A stretch of 64,000 nucleotides of DNA. It comes from Puccinia triticina (Eukaryota > Basidiomycota > Pucciniomycetes > Pucciniales > Pucciniaceae). Each line of letters begins with the position of its first letter. The stretch's first letter is position 1. The stretch spans positions 5,642,001-5,706,000 of the forward strand of contig NC_070569.1 in the NCBI RefSeq assembly GCF_026914185.1. Direction: 5' to 3'. The position numbers and the translations under genes are program-made. Shown here piece by piece: positions 24,940-38,209 of the stretch. The notes below the pieces were generated by a model. The model saw nothing but the letters and a program-made list of their open reading frames with translations, was not told the DNA's origin and made no database searches.

Positions 24940-25134
24940 CTTTATTTTATCATCTCACCCATTTCCATATCAATTTGCCTGTTGAAACGCTTATCATTGA
25001 GGGATGCTCCAGCTGCTGTGTTTTTTTTGAGATTACTTGGTAACTAAGTATTTTGTATCCATGGGGCCAGCTGTTTGTCACCTACACATAAAAAATATAC
25101 GGCATTGAATCAATGTTGAGATGTCCCTCTCATG

Positions 25135-25708
25135 TGTCAAATAGGTAATTCTGGCCGGGCTGCGGCAGGGTTATGCATATGTATACTGGCTATGCATGTG
25201 CGGATGAGGAGTTAAGTTCACATCCCCGTTGCACGTGTGTGAATCCCCAGACTCGACAAGAACCACGACACTCAACCGTCCTAGCACTCGACCACCACCC
25301 TTAATCCACTGTCCGCTTCAACCAACCTGCCCGTTCCTAGTTCCGACTACCGCTCACTTTAAGACAACCAAGATTTAGGAGGAGCTCGGAAACAATCAAG
25401 TGGAGGTATAGCTTATTCCGGCACTTGATCCCGTTCTTATTCCTCTTTTCCTCTCTATTGCTTAATGTTGATCATGTTTCTTCTTTCAGGCTTGTTATTG
25501 TTTCTCTCTCCCATTATAATCTCTCATTGTCTATATTAGAGTCACAGATTGGACTAGAAAAACTCAAGGTACTTAATGATTTCATTCCTTTTCTCATTAT
25601 GTGCTCTTGCTTATTTTCTCTACAAATCTTTTGTTTGCTTCAAGTCTTTTTACTACTATTAGCTTTTGATTTAAGTTGCAATAAAGTGTTTGATCTCAAA
25701 AACCTACA
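25135..25708 (+). repeat. Left LTR of Copia
   Basis: 574 bp. I counted about five substitutions against the right LTR, so they are roughly 99 percent identical. Frames inside are not coding. Confidence 0.95.
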
Positions 25709-25788
25709 TGGTAGCGAGAGTCAACACTTGACTAAATCAATTATAAGACTAAAGTTAGAAAAAGCTGCAGGTTAGGTTATTCGACAAC

Positions 25789-28700
25789 ATGGGGTCTTCC
25801 AATAGCTCCGACGATGGTCACACTTCTCGAATAACTCTCAAGAAGCTCGATTGTCATAACTGGTCTTCTTGGAAAACGAGGTTCGAGAATATCATCACGG
25901 CAAAAGGCTATGAAAATGTTATGAACAATGATTGGATCAAAGCCAACAACAAGACCCCCAAATACCGGAAGATGTCGGCATGGTGCATGAACAAACTTTT
26001 TTCAGCTGTCAAGGAGGAGCTCCATCCGGTCCTAGTGGAGAACGACGGCAACATCTACGGTGCCATGGATGCTCTTGCAAACGCTTGCGGCGAGAAATCG
26101 ATTTTGATGGTGTGCGACAAGCTCTTTACGATGATCAATTGTTTCTACGTACCGGGATCTTCGTTGGCACAACATCTAATACTTTTCCGCAAGCATCAAA
26201 CCGCGCTGGCTATGTCTATCAAATTGAATCCCGATTTTATGTCGATGTCAACTGGACTATCCGCGGCGTTCCTGTTACGAAGTTTAAATCAGGATGAAAG
26301 CTTAACGTCTCTGGTTCAAACTCTTTTCGATATGAAACCCTTGACATTTGACAAAGTGTATGATCGGTTATTGATAGAAGATACGCGAAAAGAAGCAGGA
26401 ACCACGGAGTCAGCCTATTTTTCTAGTCAAAATCGAAAATTTGGGAAACAGTCAGCAGACCAAACACCGCAACGAGGATCTGGGTCTTCTAGAGGAAATC
26501 ATCGAGGCGGTAGCGTATCTCGTGGAGGATTTCGAGGCATTGCCCCTACTCGTCAAGCTCCAAACAATACTGCCGAGGTCCCAGGTCAATTTGCAAAGTA
26601 TTTTGATCTCCAGATGAAGAAGTACATGGCTGACCAAGCTAATCTAGCTCAGTATGAAGATGAAGATCGTGCAGATGCGGTGGATGACAAAGACTATTAT
26701 CATGACAATGATCCAGAAGACTCCGGCTTTATGGTCATTGATGAGCTCCACGCTAGTGGTATCTCCACAACCGATCACAAGAATTCGCTAATCCTGGATT
26801 TGGGAGCTTCAAAAACAACCTTGTGTGATTTCAAGCTGATCATCGATCCCAAACCGGTTCACAAATCGATTAATACTTACTCAGGATCAATCGACATAAC
26901 CCATGTGGGAAAATTTAACATTGGTGGTACTCTAATCTACCCGGTGTTCTATGCCCCAAATGGTCCTAGAAATCTGATATCAGTATCCCAACTCGAAGAT
27001 CACGGGCTCCGTCTGGTTGCGAAAAATTGACTGATGATGGTTAGACTAGGTCAGAAAGTTGTTTTCCGATTCCCTCGAGTTGGGAACTTGTATCAAGGAC
27101 AAGTCCCTCGCCCCAACACTTCGAACTATGTCCTTGCCATCTCCGAACCAGATCCCGAGCTCGATTATCATATTCTCCTAGGTCATCCTTCAGACGAGTA
27201 TCTCAAGAGGTTTCTGCAATTACACAATCTCACTCCCGCAAATCCAATTCAATTGGCTAAAAATTGTGAAGTTTGTAAGAGATGCCAGTTAAAGAGATCT
27301 CCCCATTCCAACCCACTTCCATCCACCAATCTCCCTTTCAAAACCTTACATATGGATGTGCTCCAAATCTCCCCTCCGAGTAAATCTTCAATGAAATATG
27401 TGCTAGTCATTATCGACGACTACTCTCGATTCAACCGGATCTACTTGATGAAGAATAAATCCGACTCCGAAGCAAAAATCCTGTCTTACATTAAGGAGAT
27501 TATGAACAAGACGGGTAAGTGTCCCGCCATTATCCACACCGATCGTGGTGGGGAATTCAACTCAACCATGTTTCTTTCTCGCCTGGAAACATTAGGTATA
27601 CGCGTTGAGGCAGGAACCGCGAATAGTCCTCAGACAAATGGTCTAGCGGAGAGATTTAATCAAACCCTCCTAGTCAAAATTCAATGCTTATTGGCGCAGT
27701 CGTTGGTCCTGATCAACTTTTGGGATGAAGCAGCCCGATATGCTTCGAAGCTCATCAATATCCTCCCATCCAAGGCTTTGAACTGGTCGTCGCCAGTCAG
27801 TGTGCTCTCTGAGCTGAATTCCTGTATTGAACCGCCTAGGGATCTCAACAAACTGGTGCCGTTTGGATTGAAAGTCCACGTGTCTCATCGCCCTCCCTCG
27901 AAGATTGAGGCTCCATCTCGTCCACTCATATGTCTCGGGTATGAGGATCACTCAGATGCACTCCGGTTTTTTGACCCTACCCGAAGACACGTTGTAATAA
28001 GCCGGGATTACTCTCCGACCAAATTGTCTTTTGCGTACAACTCTCCTCAAGCGCTCACAAAGCCTCCCGACACGCTTCCTTGTGCAGTGTTGGTTAAGAC
28101 ATCCTCATCTCAAGATACCGTTAGAATTGCGATCCCATCCCCGCAGCTCAACTCGCGAAATGGATCTATAGGCCCTCCAGCCTCCCCTCGGATTGTTCCC
28201 CCCAGACCACCGAGCCCTTCCCTCCAAAACCCTCCACCTCCGCAAGAACCAGTAGCCACTTCTCCTGTGGCTCGTGAGTCCTCCAGCTCTTCTGCGGAGA
28301 AACAAATCACCCCTCCGGAGCCTGACCCTGAACCTAGAGTCGACTCAATGGCTGCAGCAGCTTCATCTCGAAAATCCACGTCAAGCAGGAAAGTCAAAGA
28401 TCGTTTCGATGTGGTCCCTGCTGACGAACCACCCCCAAAGGAAATTATTGGTGGTATCGACTCTAGGAACGTAGTGTCGGGTACTAGAAACCGTGGTGGG
28501 GCTAAGACTGCTAACTCAGCTGTTGTTCCCCCGGCGGTTGTGGATCCACCCGAAGAACTTCTCTTGCTTGGTTTTGATTGGGCAGAATATGTATTCCTCA
28601 CAGAAAACGTGACAATCAAGGAAGCCTTGGCCAGTGTAGAGGAGCGGATTGGATGGCAGGAAGCTATGGCGAAGGAGTTTAACTCCCTGTCTTCGAAGAA

Positions 28701-29528
28701 CACCGGGACGCTGGTTCCACCACCGGATGACGACAAAGTAATTGGTGGGATGTGGCTCTTAGGCAGAAAGAAGAACGAGTTTGGTGAACTTCTGCGTTTC
28801 AAAGCTCGATGGGTGTGCTTCGGGAATCACCAGGTTCATATGATGCACTACTTTGACACCTACGCATCGGTTGCTCGAAACGAGTCGTTCAAGCTTCTCT
28901 TGTCAGTGTCCGTGAATCGTAGCTGGTCGGTTTTTCAGTTCGATGTGGAGACCGCGTTCTTATACGGAGAAATCGATGCGCCAGTGTATGTGGCCCAAGT
29001 TGAAGGTTTCGAGGAGCCGGGCAAGGAATCTTGGGTATGGAGATTGAATAAATCTCTGTATGGAACAAAGCAAGCTCCCCGGCAATGGAGAAAGCATCTC
29101 GTTGGAACTTTAACGAGTTTCAATCTATCGTCGTCGCCGCTCGACGAATCTCTGTTCTACAATAAGGATCGGACGGTTTTTCTCCACATGCATGTGGATG
29201 ATGGATTCATAATTGGCAAATGTCGATCTTCGGTTCTTGCGTTGCTGGACGGTATAAAAAAGGTATACACTATCAAAGTCAAAGAGCGTCTGTCACAACA
29301 CCTTGGCTATACACTTGACTGGAAGGAGGATGGCTCGGTACATGTCAATCAAGCGGATTTTACCCAGAAGATTCTGTATGATTTCAACATGCACGATTCA
29401 AATCCAGTCAAAGCGCCGGCGCCAATGAATTTTCACAAGATAGTAGCCACTGATGCTCCAGCCTTCCATAAGAAACTGTATCAGAAGGCTGTCGGGATGT
29501 TAAACTATCTTGCCCTACATACACGCCC
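25789..29528 (+). pseudogene. Copia Gag-Pol, 5' part (gag, protease, integrase, RT)
   Basis: The frame from ATG 25789 encodes Gag (LKKLDCHNWSSWKTRFENII) and a protease site reading D-L-G-A-S where D-S-G-A-S is expected. A TGA at 27028-27030 follows and the same frame continues. Then come the GAG-pre-integrase region (LLGHPSDEYLKRF, C-E-V-C-K-R-C), the integrase core (HTDRGGEF, PQTNGLAERFN) and the reverse transcriptase (WQEAMAKEFNSL, FDVETAFLYGE, SLYGTKQAPRQW, HVDDG). The coding sequence stops at 29528, where the Gypsy element has inserted, and resumes at 44280. The DSG to DLG change (TCG to TTG) and the TGA make this copy non-functional. Confidence 0.92.
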
Positions 29529-31183
29529 TGTCAGCTGGCTACTATGGCAGAGCCACCGTGACATAAAAATATACAAATAAAATATGAAAAGTAGTTTTAC
29601 ATATGAAAGAGACATTATTACTCTTACATATGTAAAACTACGCAAAAAACATTAAAAACACTTATAAATAATTAATTACTTAGCTTTGTGTAATTAATAA
29701 GTAAAATATTATGAAAGATTCTGATTCTACGGGTAAAATAACCTAGGGTACCTCACTTACATGTACCCTTAATTATTATCCCTTCCTTGTGTAAACTAAC
29801 TTCAAAGTTTACGCAAGTGCATCACGCCCCGCGTGGATGCACTTGTATGCACATATATATATAAGTACATATATTTACAACCATTTTCAGTGACGTAACT
29901 GAGGTGTTGTGTACAGTTCAAAAGATAGCTTTATTTGTTGCGTGGCGCACCCAAGCCCGCGTGCTTTGTTGCCTAGAGCTCAAGCCCGCGCTCCTAGTGT
30001 AAATATATGCATAATGCATAAACTAGCCCGCAACCAAAGCGCTCAGGTTACCAATAAGTAAGAATGGGCCAGAATACGCCCCAATAACAATATTACATGT
30101 GTTATAGGGCTTGTACACATGTAATTAATCACCAAACAAGATGTAATTACCACGTCATTCAATATAAAAACATTCTAGACTGAAAAGAGCTCTTGCAGCG
30201 TGCACAGGAGACACTAGAAAGCGCCCCAGCTTCTCCCAAGCCTCACTACACGTAAATTACAACTGTAGTAAATATGTAGAAGGGGTCAAATGAACTGGAG
30301 CAATCAATAAGCGCCTCCAGAACATGTATAAAGCACTGCTTACACGTGTACTAGTACACAGAAGCCAGTTCTAGTACCTTCTGTGGCACATTTTCACGGA
30401 AATGAGCGTCACAGAACCCCCAAACCAGCCCCCATGACGTGTAAGGCACGTGTAAAATCACGCAGAACCTCTGTAAAAGGTCCTTGGCAACCCTTGTATC
30501 CAAGCCCCAAGGTTCCACGACCCACAGCGCCTTCTAGCGCAACCAAATTGCCTCAGAATGCGCCCACAAGTGTCCCCATGTCCCCTGGGCGCCCCTGGAG
30601 GCCTGCCTAGGCTATATAAAGGGCCCTTTCTCCGCCCAAAAGGAGATCCCCCAGCTTTACATTACCTATTAGAATTTTACCCGCCTTCAACAGCCTCATT
30701 AGCCTGTGATTTGCCAGGTAAAATACCTACTTTCGTGATTTTTAGCCCCAATTTCCGCCCTGAAGCTGTCCAGTAACCACCCTGCCCTCAAGATTACCAC
30801 TTCTGAGCGCCTCCAACTGCCCAACTTCACGCCTGAAGAACCTCAAGTGCCCCTAGGGTCTTATACTAGTAAGTTTAAGCCCCTTCTCTTGAGATTCTCC
30901 ACTATTTCTTTCTGGGATTTAAAACACCCCTGTTTACAGGCCCCAGATCTTCATTCTAGAGGGATTAAACACCCCTGATTTATCAGGCCCCTCTTTAAAA
31001 TTAATTATATTCATTTTATTACGTCAAATTGGCCCAAATTGCCTTATTCTTACGCCATAATTCCCAACAATTACGTTGGAATTAACCCTTATAACCTTGT
31101 CTTAGAGTTTTATAACTCTAATCTTTTGCTTTGCACCACGTGTAGCTAGAAGGATAATATCCTTGGCATCACGTAGGCTGACA
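29529..31183 (+). repeat. Left LTR of Gypsy
   Basis: 1655 bp, exactly the length of the right LTR after removing the MULE and one target copy. I saw no difference between them, so the insertion is recent. A TATATAAAGG box-like sequence about 30610 could be the promoter. Small frames such as 30383-30610 recur identically in the right LTR and are not genes. Confidence 0.93.
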
Positions 31184-31516
31184 ATTGGGGGTCTGGCCGG
31201 GAAATTTCCTTCAAATTCATTTGAAAGAAAGAGCCCTTATAAATCTTAAATTTTTTACGTCAAAAATTTCCAAAATATACTCTAAAAAATACCTAAAAAT
31301 ATTTTCACTACTCTCTGAATTTTTTACGCCTTTAAAAACATTAAAACTGACAAAAAAACACCTTTTTTTCTACCTTCTACGCCAAAACCAAACCAAAAAC
31401 CCTAAAAATTCATCCAAGTTAGTCATTTTCTTCGTCAAAAATTCAACTAAAATTACAAAAATATATAAACAAAATTCTAAGTCTAATTTCTGACTTTTGT
31501 AGCGTGTTTTTTTCCA

Positions 31517-32704
31517 GTGAATTTACAGGAAAACGCCGAATTAATTCAGTATTACCTGAAATTGCTGCGCCTGCGCAAAGAAGCCGCACTCCGCGACTAC
31601 CAACCCACCCCGTGGGAACAGCTCACCCCCGAGGAACAAATCATCCTCGCCGCCTACCACGCCCATATTCGCGAAGAAGAGGATCTCGATACCCTCCTCA
31701 AGATCCAACGCTACCGCCAAGAAGCCAAAGCAAAGAAGAAGGCATTCTACGACGCCAAGTACCGTGCTAAAAGTGAGTCCAAACTTCCCGCTATCCTCTC
31801 AAAAATCCCTATACACCCGAAACTAAACGATTCTCATATCCTTTTTGGTACTTTACAGTGACTGCCAGCATCGCCGCCGAGACCACTGTCGATAACCCGA
31901 CTCCCGCTCCGACAGCCCCCACCGCTGACAAGACTACCACTAGTAAGTTCCAACCTTCCCTTTCAAAAAAACCAAACCTCTCCTCAAACCAAGTACAGTA
32001 GCTGACAATGGTCAACAACAAAACTAGGTCAACTCGTCCCGAACTACGAGGCCCACTCCCGCCTCCAACGCGAGCTTGCGGCGGCAAAGGAGCTACAAGA
32101 TCGGGTCAAGAATATGCAGGTGACCACGATCGCCCGCAAGGATCCGATGCCCGCTACCCCGGCTTCCACCCCGGCTCCATCCAACACCCCTCCTCAATCC
32201 AAGGACGGCCCTCGTCCAACCGAGCCGAACGAGTCCGCTATGGAGATCGACGAGATCAACAAGCTTTCCCCCAGCTTATCGGTTCCTACCCGTACACGCC
32301 CTATCACTCCCGAAATCAAGACCCTTTCGAAGGAGGAGCAGATCGAACTCCGGGCCAGAGAGCACGTGAGTACTTGGAAGCAGTACCTAGCGATCGCGAA
32401 CGACGGAGCGACAGCCGGGCTGCGAGCTTTGCTCACTACGGCTCAAGAATCCCAGAAGGCCCTCCAGAAACTCATGGAGAACCACGAAATCGAGGCCCTC
32501 GTCAAGGGCTGGAATCCCTGGGAAGCCAAGAACTTCCACTTCCCAGCCCCGCCGAAGAAACAGATGATGAAGTTCAAGAAAACCGACTCGGGCAAGAATC
32601 GAAGCTCGAGCTCCAATCCGATCAACCTCGACGACCCCGCCAGATGGAAGCGGACGACCGACCTCCTTCAGATTGCGGCGAATCTGTACAAGAACATCGA
32701 CTGA
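31517..32704 (+). CDS. Gypsy first ORF, N-terminal Gag-region protein (spliced)
   Basis: A protein-like frame starts about 31517 (IQYYLKLLRLRKEAALRDYQ, TPEEQIILAAYHAHIREEED). Splicing at GT-AG sites (about 31770/31861, 31943/32029) joins it to a short Ala/Thr-rich exon and to a long frame (RLQRELAAAKELQDRVKNMQ ... RAREHVSTWKQYLAIANDG) that stops at 32702-32704. The main gag-pol frame is shifted relative to this one and overlaps it, so a frameshift or a separate mRNA may be used. No start codon was fixed with confidence; the exon boundaries are inference. Confidence 0.5.
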
Positions 32705-35700
32705 CCCCTTCCATCCTTAATTCTCTATTTGACTCACTCGACGCGGTAAATGTTAATCTTTCCACTATTGATTTCAACAATGAAGCCAACTTAAAAACAA
32801 TTGTAAATAGAATAAATAGTAGCTTATTAGAAATCAAAGAAGCCGTTAGTTCCAAAACTTTGTCTGTTCTCCAAAAATTGGAGAGACCACTGCCTCTTGA
32901 GTTGCCAAACAAACACTGTGAGCTTATTGTTGAGATTGGAAAGGATTGTGAGAGCCTTAAAAATACTACCCATGACACCAAGTATGACGTGTCTGAAATC
33001 CTGCAGTATTCCAGGAATTCTGCTGCTGTGCTCAATTCCACCGCTGATCACATAGTGACCAGATTGGACAAGGAGTACTTTGCCAAACAAAAAGCAGAGA
33101 ACTTTGAGATTAAGGAATTAATTTTACAACTCAATGCCAAAATGGATGGCAAAATTCATGCTCTTACAGAAAATTTTACGTCTCAAATTTCTACGCTCTC
33201 TGCGGAAATTAAGACTTTGAAATCAACATCTGATAAGAAAGTCCAAGCTCCTTGCAATATTCCCCATATTGCGGAAACCTACGCTCCCGTACCTGAGTTG
33301 AGGTGCAGTAATGGTACTCAAAGAGACATTCCTCCACATCTGAAGAGTGCCAACAGTTATCTTAATGATAATCAGACTCCTCCCCCAGCAGCTGAGGAGC
33401 GTGGCAAAAATGCCTCATATGGCAGCCAAGCTTATCCAGAGAGAAAACAACAGTGTGAACCACATTACACACCTCAAGCAGAGGTCCCCAGGCATAATAA
33501 CCCTTTTATGCGTAACTCTGCTCCGCCCCAGAATAATAATCCACGCCAGAATACCCCTTACAGAACCCTGGACATGGTTGAGGTAAATAAACTAATGCCT
33601 CCAGTCAAAGACTGGCCTAAGTTTGACGGCAAAGGAGAGTATGATCATATGAATTTTATCAGAACCATTGATCATATGTTAAGATCCTACCGCGCAGATG
33701 AGGAAGCTGTTATTTCCAGGATGCCTAGACTCTTTGAGGGCGTGGCTGCAGATTGGTTCATCACCAAAGGAGAGGAAGTAGGTGAACAAAGCTGGAGTGC
33801 GTGGAAAGAGCTTATCAAAGAGGAATGGGGAACCAGAGTCTGGAGAACTGAAAAGCGCCAAGCTTTTGAAGCAGACTACTTTGATCCAACCAAAGAAACT
33901 GCCTCAGAATGGTGCTTACGCCAGAAAAAGAGGATAGATTGTATGTACAACAATCCATCCAAAGAAGAAATCAATGACAGGCTCCTTAATCAGTGTAGAG
34001 GACAAATTGAAAGCTTAATGAGATGCAGACTCAGTGACATGAATGTAGACCTAGCTAAATTCATAGGTATATTACATGAAACTGTAGTCCTGAATGGTCT
34101 TAACAAAAAGTACGTGAGAAATGGTGTTCCAGAAAAGAGAGATCTCCCCAAATCTGAAACACCCAAACCTACCACAGGAGATCCACCTGTGAAGAGGACT
34201 GCAATCCCTGAATGTTACAATTGCGGGGAAAAGGGCCACAAAAAACCTGATTGCCCTAATCCACGCAAAAGGATTAACAACGTGGAAGTAGAAGAAGACT
34301 CTGACAATGAGGAAGACACCCAATCTCAATTTGAGGTTGTTACTACTGAGCCCGCGGAAGAAGACAACCCCAGGATACATGTAATCCAAGCTGATATTGG
34401 TGATGACTTATCCATTAATTCCATTCACGGGGATTCCAATTTACCTCAAAAATGGGATTCTTCTATGAAAGTTGGCCACGTTTCTGACGCCAAATTGCTC
34501 ACCAACAAACCTGAAGCAGGGATGAGTTATACTATGGGTAAGACCAGCTATACCACTGTCTTATTTCAAGACATAGAGTTAAGAGCTCTGCTAGACATAG
34601 GCGCCTTCTGCTCCTGCGTCAGTAGCACCTTTTTGGATGATTGTTATCCAGAATGGGGAAACCACTTGCTCCCCATGCCAAAAGCCAAGTTCAGTAGCTG
34701 CAACTCTGCTATGAAACCAGTAGGAGTAGTAGTTATGCCACTAATCTTCCCGCACTCCAAAGGCTCCCTTAGACTAAATGTGGAATTTGTTGTTTTAAAA
34801 GATGCTGTGTGTAATTACTTGATCTTAGGTAATGATACATTCTGCATGTATGGAATAGACATATTCCAAAGCAAAGACAGATTCTACACTATAGGTGGAG
34901 ACTGGAAAAGAAAGTTCCAGATTTGCAATATTAATATTAAGCTCCCGGACCAACTTAATACTAATAATGTGAAATACCAAGAGGAACTACACTCTTTTAA
35001 AGAAGAGTACTTGTCCCAAGCTGCTGTTAGTGAAATCCTGACGGAAGATCAAAAACTTGATGTTCTGAAATCTTGTTTCAAGCACAAAGAAGCCTTTTGT
35101 ACTACTGAAGAACCCATTGGTAATATTAAAGGTCATGACATGAAACTAGAACTCACGGTGAGCAAACCTTATCCGCCTCAGCTACGGAGGCCTCCCTATC
35201 CTTCAAGCCCCAAGTCCAGAGAAGCTCTTGAAACTCACATCAAAGAGCTCCAGGAATTAGGTGTCTTAAGGAAAGTAGGACATAATGAGCAAGTTGAAGT
35301 TACAACACCTGTAATAATTGCGTGGCATAATGAGAAATCTAGAATGGTTGGAGAATTCCGTGCTCTTAATAATTACACTAGACCTGACTATTATCCCATT
35401 CCCCGCATAGATCACTCCTTGCACAACCTGTCCAAAGCTAAGTACATCACCACTATGGATGTGCTTAAAGGTTTCCACCAGATCCCTATAGACCCAGAAA
35501 GCAGAAAATACCTCAGGATTATCTGCCACCTAGGAATCTTTGAATACCTAAGAATGCCCTTTGGTATCAAAAATGCGCCCTCACATTTCCAGAGGATGAT
35601 GGACTCTGTATTTGGATCCTTCATCAGACAAAGTTGGATGATGGTGTACATAGATGACATTATAATTTACTCTGATGATTGGGAAACTCATTTGGAGAAA

Positions 35701-38102
35701 ATTAACCTAGTGCTGTCCACGGCCATAGAAGCGGGTTTAAAGATGTCCATTAAAAAGTGTAACTTTGGATATGGGGAACTTAAAGCCTTGGGACGTGTAG
35801 TTTCCGGACTATCCTTAGCCATTGATCAGAACAGAGTAGCTTCTGTCTTACTTAACTCTATGCCACAGAATAAATTAGAAATGATGTCATTTCTAGGTTT
35901 CTGCAGCTATTACCGCCAACATGTACCAAGCTTTGCCCATGTAAGTAAAAGTCTTTATGCACTATGTAATAATGACACCATCTTTGAGATGACATATGAC
36001 AGAGTGCAAGATTATGAAGAGCTTAAAAGGCTTGTTACATCTGCCCCCGTACTGTCCCAACCAGACTACAATAAACCCTTTATATTGTACATTGATGCTT
36101 GCTTGGATGGTCTGGGTGCCGCATTACACCAAGAATTTGTCATAGATGATAAACCTGTTGAAAAACCTGTTCTGTTTATATCAAGACAAATAAAAAACTC
36201 AGAAAAGAGATATGGCGCCAGTCAAATGGAATGCCTACACTGGTGTGGGCCTTAGAAAAACTTCATTACTACTTGGAGGGCTCTAACTTCGTAGTAGTCA
36301 CTGATTGTACCGCTGTAAGGACCCTCATGAATATGAAAACTCCTAATAGACATATGCTTAGATGGCAAATTGCAATACAACAGTACAGAGGACATATGAC
36401 TATAATCCATAAAGCAGGAGCCAAACATAAGAATGCGGATGATCTAAGTAGATCGGCTTTGCCAAATAACCCAGATAATCCAGCATATGACCCTGAGGAT
36501 GAAGACATTTTTCCAATCTTAGGGATACATGCCTGTGACTTAGATAATGCTCTCTATGACTTGGTCCAGAAAAGCTATGACGAGAACAGTGAACTCCTCA
36601 AATTGGTTGAAATCTTGAGAAATGACAATAGCCCACCAGAACTGATTGCTAGCTTACCAGATAATTTAGCCCAACACTATAAACTGGGAAAATTCACGTT
36701 GCTAGATGGACTTCTTTACTTCAGACATAAACACTCTAGTGTTTTGGTACTAAGTAATAAAGATCAAATCAAAGACATCCTGAAGGAATGCCATGATAAT
36801 GTGAACTCTGGCCACTTCTCTGAAGAGAGAACAGTGGAAAGAATCAAACAAACTGCGTGGTGGATTGACTGGAAAGAACAAGTACATGATTATATCCAAT
36901 CTTGTGATGCGTGCCAGAAAGGAAACAAACAGACTGGTAAAAGATTTGGATTACTCCAGAAAATTGCAGAACCCACAGAGAAATGGGAAATAGTCAATAT
37001 GGATTTTGTTACAGGCCTGCCCCCAGGAGGACCCTATTCTTACAACTCAGTCCTGGTTGTTGTAGACAGGTTTTCCAAGAGGGCCAGATTCATCCCTAAT
37101 CACAAAGATGACACAGCTATGGAAGTAGCTATGCTATTTTGGAATAGAATCATGGCTGACGTAGGAATTCCAAAGATTATCATTAGTGACAGAGATCCTA
37201 AATTCACTTCAGAATTTTGGAGGAACCTTCACGACATGCTAGGCACTAAACTGGCATTCTCTACAGCTTATCACCCCCAGACGGATGGATTAGCAGAGAG
37301 AATGATCCAGACTCTGGAGGATATGTTGCGCAGATTCTGCTCCTTTGGTTTTGAATTTAAAAATCATGATGGATACACTCACGACTGGGTAAGCCTATTA
37401 CCAGCCCTTGAAATTGCATACAATAGTAGCAAACACTCCTCTACTAAAGTAGCTCCATATGTACTAGAAAGAGGATGGATCCCACGTATGCCCAAAGACA
37501 ATCTTAATGACAAATTACCTCATCTGCACCCTACCGCTCTTGACTTCAAAAAGATGCTGGACTCAACTCACCAACATGCCAGGAAGTGTGTAGATGATGC
37601 TGTTGAATATAACAAAGAAAGATGGGATAAAAGCCATAAGGAACCGGAGTTCAAGATTGGAGAAAAAGTTCTATTATCCACGGTGAATTTTAATAATTTA
37701 GGTGGTAGCAGAAAACTTAAGCCTCCATTCATAGGACCATTCACCATTAAGCAATTGCATGGTAAAAACGCAGTGGAAGTCATTCTTAGTGAAGAACTAT
37801 CTAGGAAACATCCTGTCTTTCCTGTGAGCCTGATCAAACCTTACAAAGTCAGGCCGGAAGAAGAATTACCCCCCCCCCCCCCGCAACCTGTCCCAATAGA
37901 AGAAACTCCACCCTCAGGACAGTTAAGAGTACATAAAATCTTGAAGGACAAGAAAGAAAGAATACAAGGTAAAGACACCAGACTCTACTTGGTCAGATAT
38001 AAAAACTTATCCGCGGATAGAGATGAATGGCTACCAGAAATTAATATACCAGATGGACCTATTCACCTGAGAAACTACAGAGCAAGTAAGAGATCAACCT
38101 GA
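32705..38102 (+). pseudogene. Gypsy Gag-Pol with chromodomain, one-base frameshift
   Basis: Order: coiled-coil region, Gag (WPKFDGKGEYDHMNFIRTI), zinc knuckle (CYNCGEKGHKKPDC), protease (LLDIGAFCSCV), reverse transcriptase (YITTMDVLKGFHQIPI, LRMPFGIKNAPSHFQ, VYIDDIIIYSDD), RNase H (FILYIDACLDGLGAALHQ), integrase (H-H-C-C finger, [32 protein letters not shown]). A C-terminal chromodomain follows ([19 protein letters not shown]). At about 36235-36240 one base is missing in the RNase H segment (after Y-G-A-S-Q-M-E-C-L), shifting the frame; the remainder is open in another frame from about 36231 to 38102. A run of 14 C (about 37869-37882) encodes a proline stretch and is itself a slippage risk. 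The rest is intact, in keeping with a young element. Confidence 0.93.
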
Positions 38103-38209
38103 GATGGCCAAAAATTTTTCTAGACCTTTCTTTTTCTGAGCAGAGACTCATCTTAGGGGTAGGGAATGTCAGCTGGCTACTATGGCAGAGCCACCGTGAC
38201 ATAAAAATA

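Noticed and set aside
28110..28802. Minus-strand 230-residue frame inside the Copia
   Set aside because: It is the shadow of the Pro/Ser-rich linker of the Copia polyprotein on the other strand.
30383..30776. Small frames in the Gypsy LTR (also at 43479-43872)
   Set aside because: They are identical in both LTRs because the LTRs are identical, and do not resemble proteins.
32008..32700. N-terminal part of the long 32008-36255 Gypsy frame as protein
   Set aside because: The overlapping frame is the more protein-like one here; the long frame looks coding only from about 32705.
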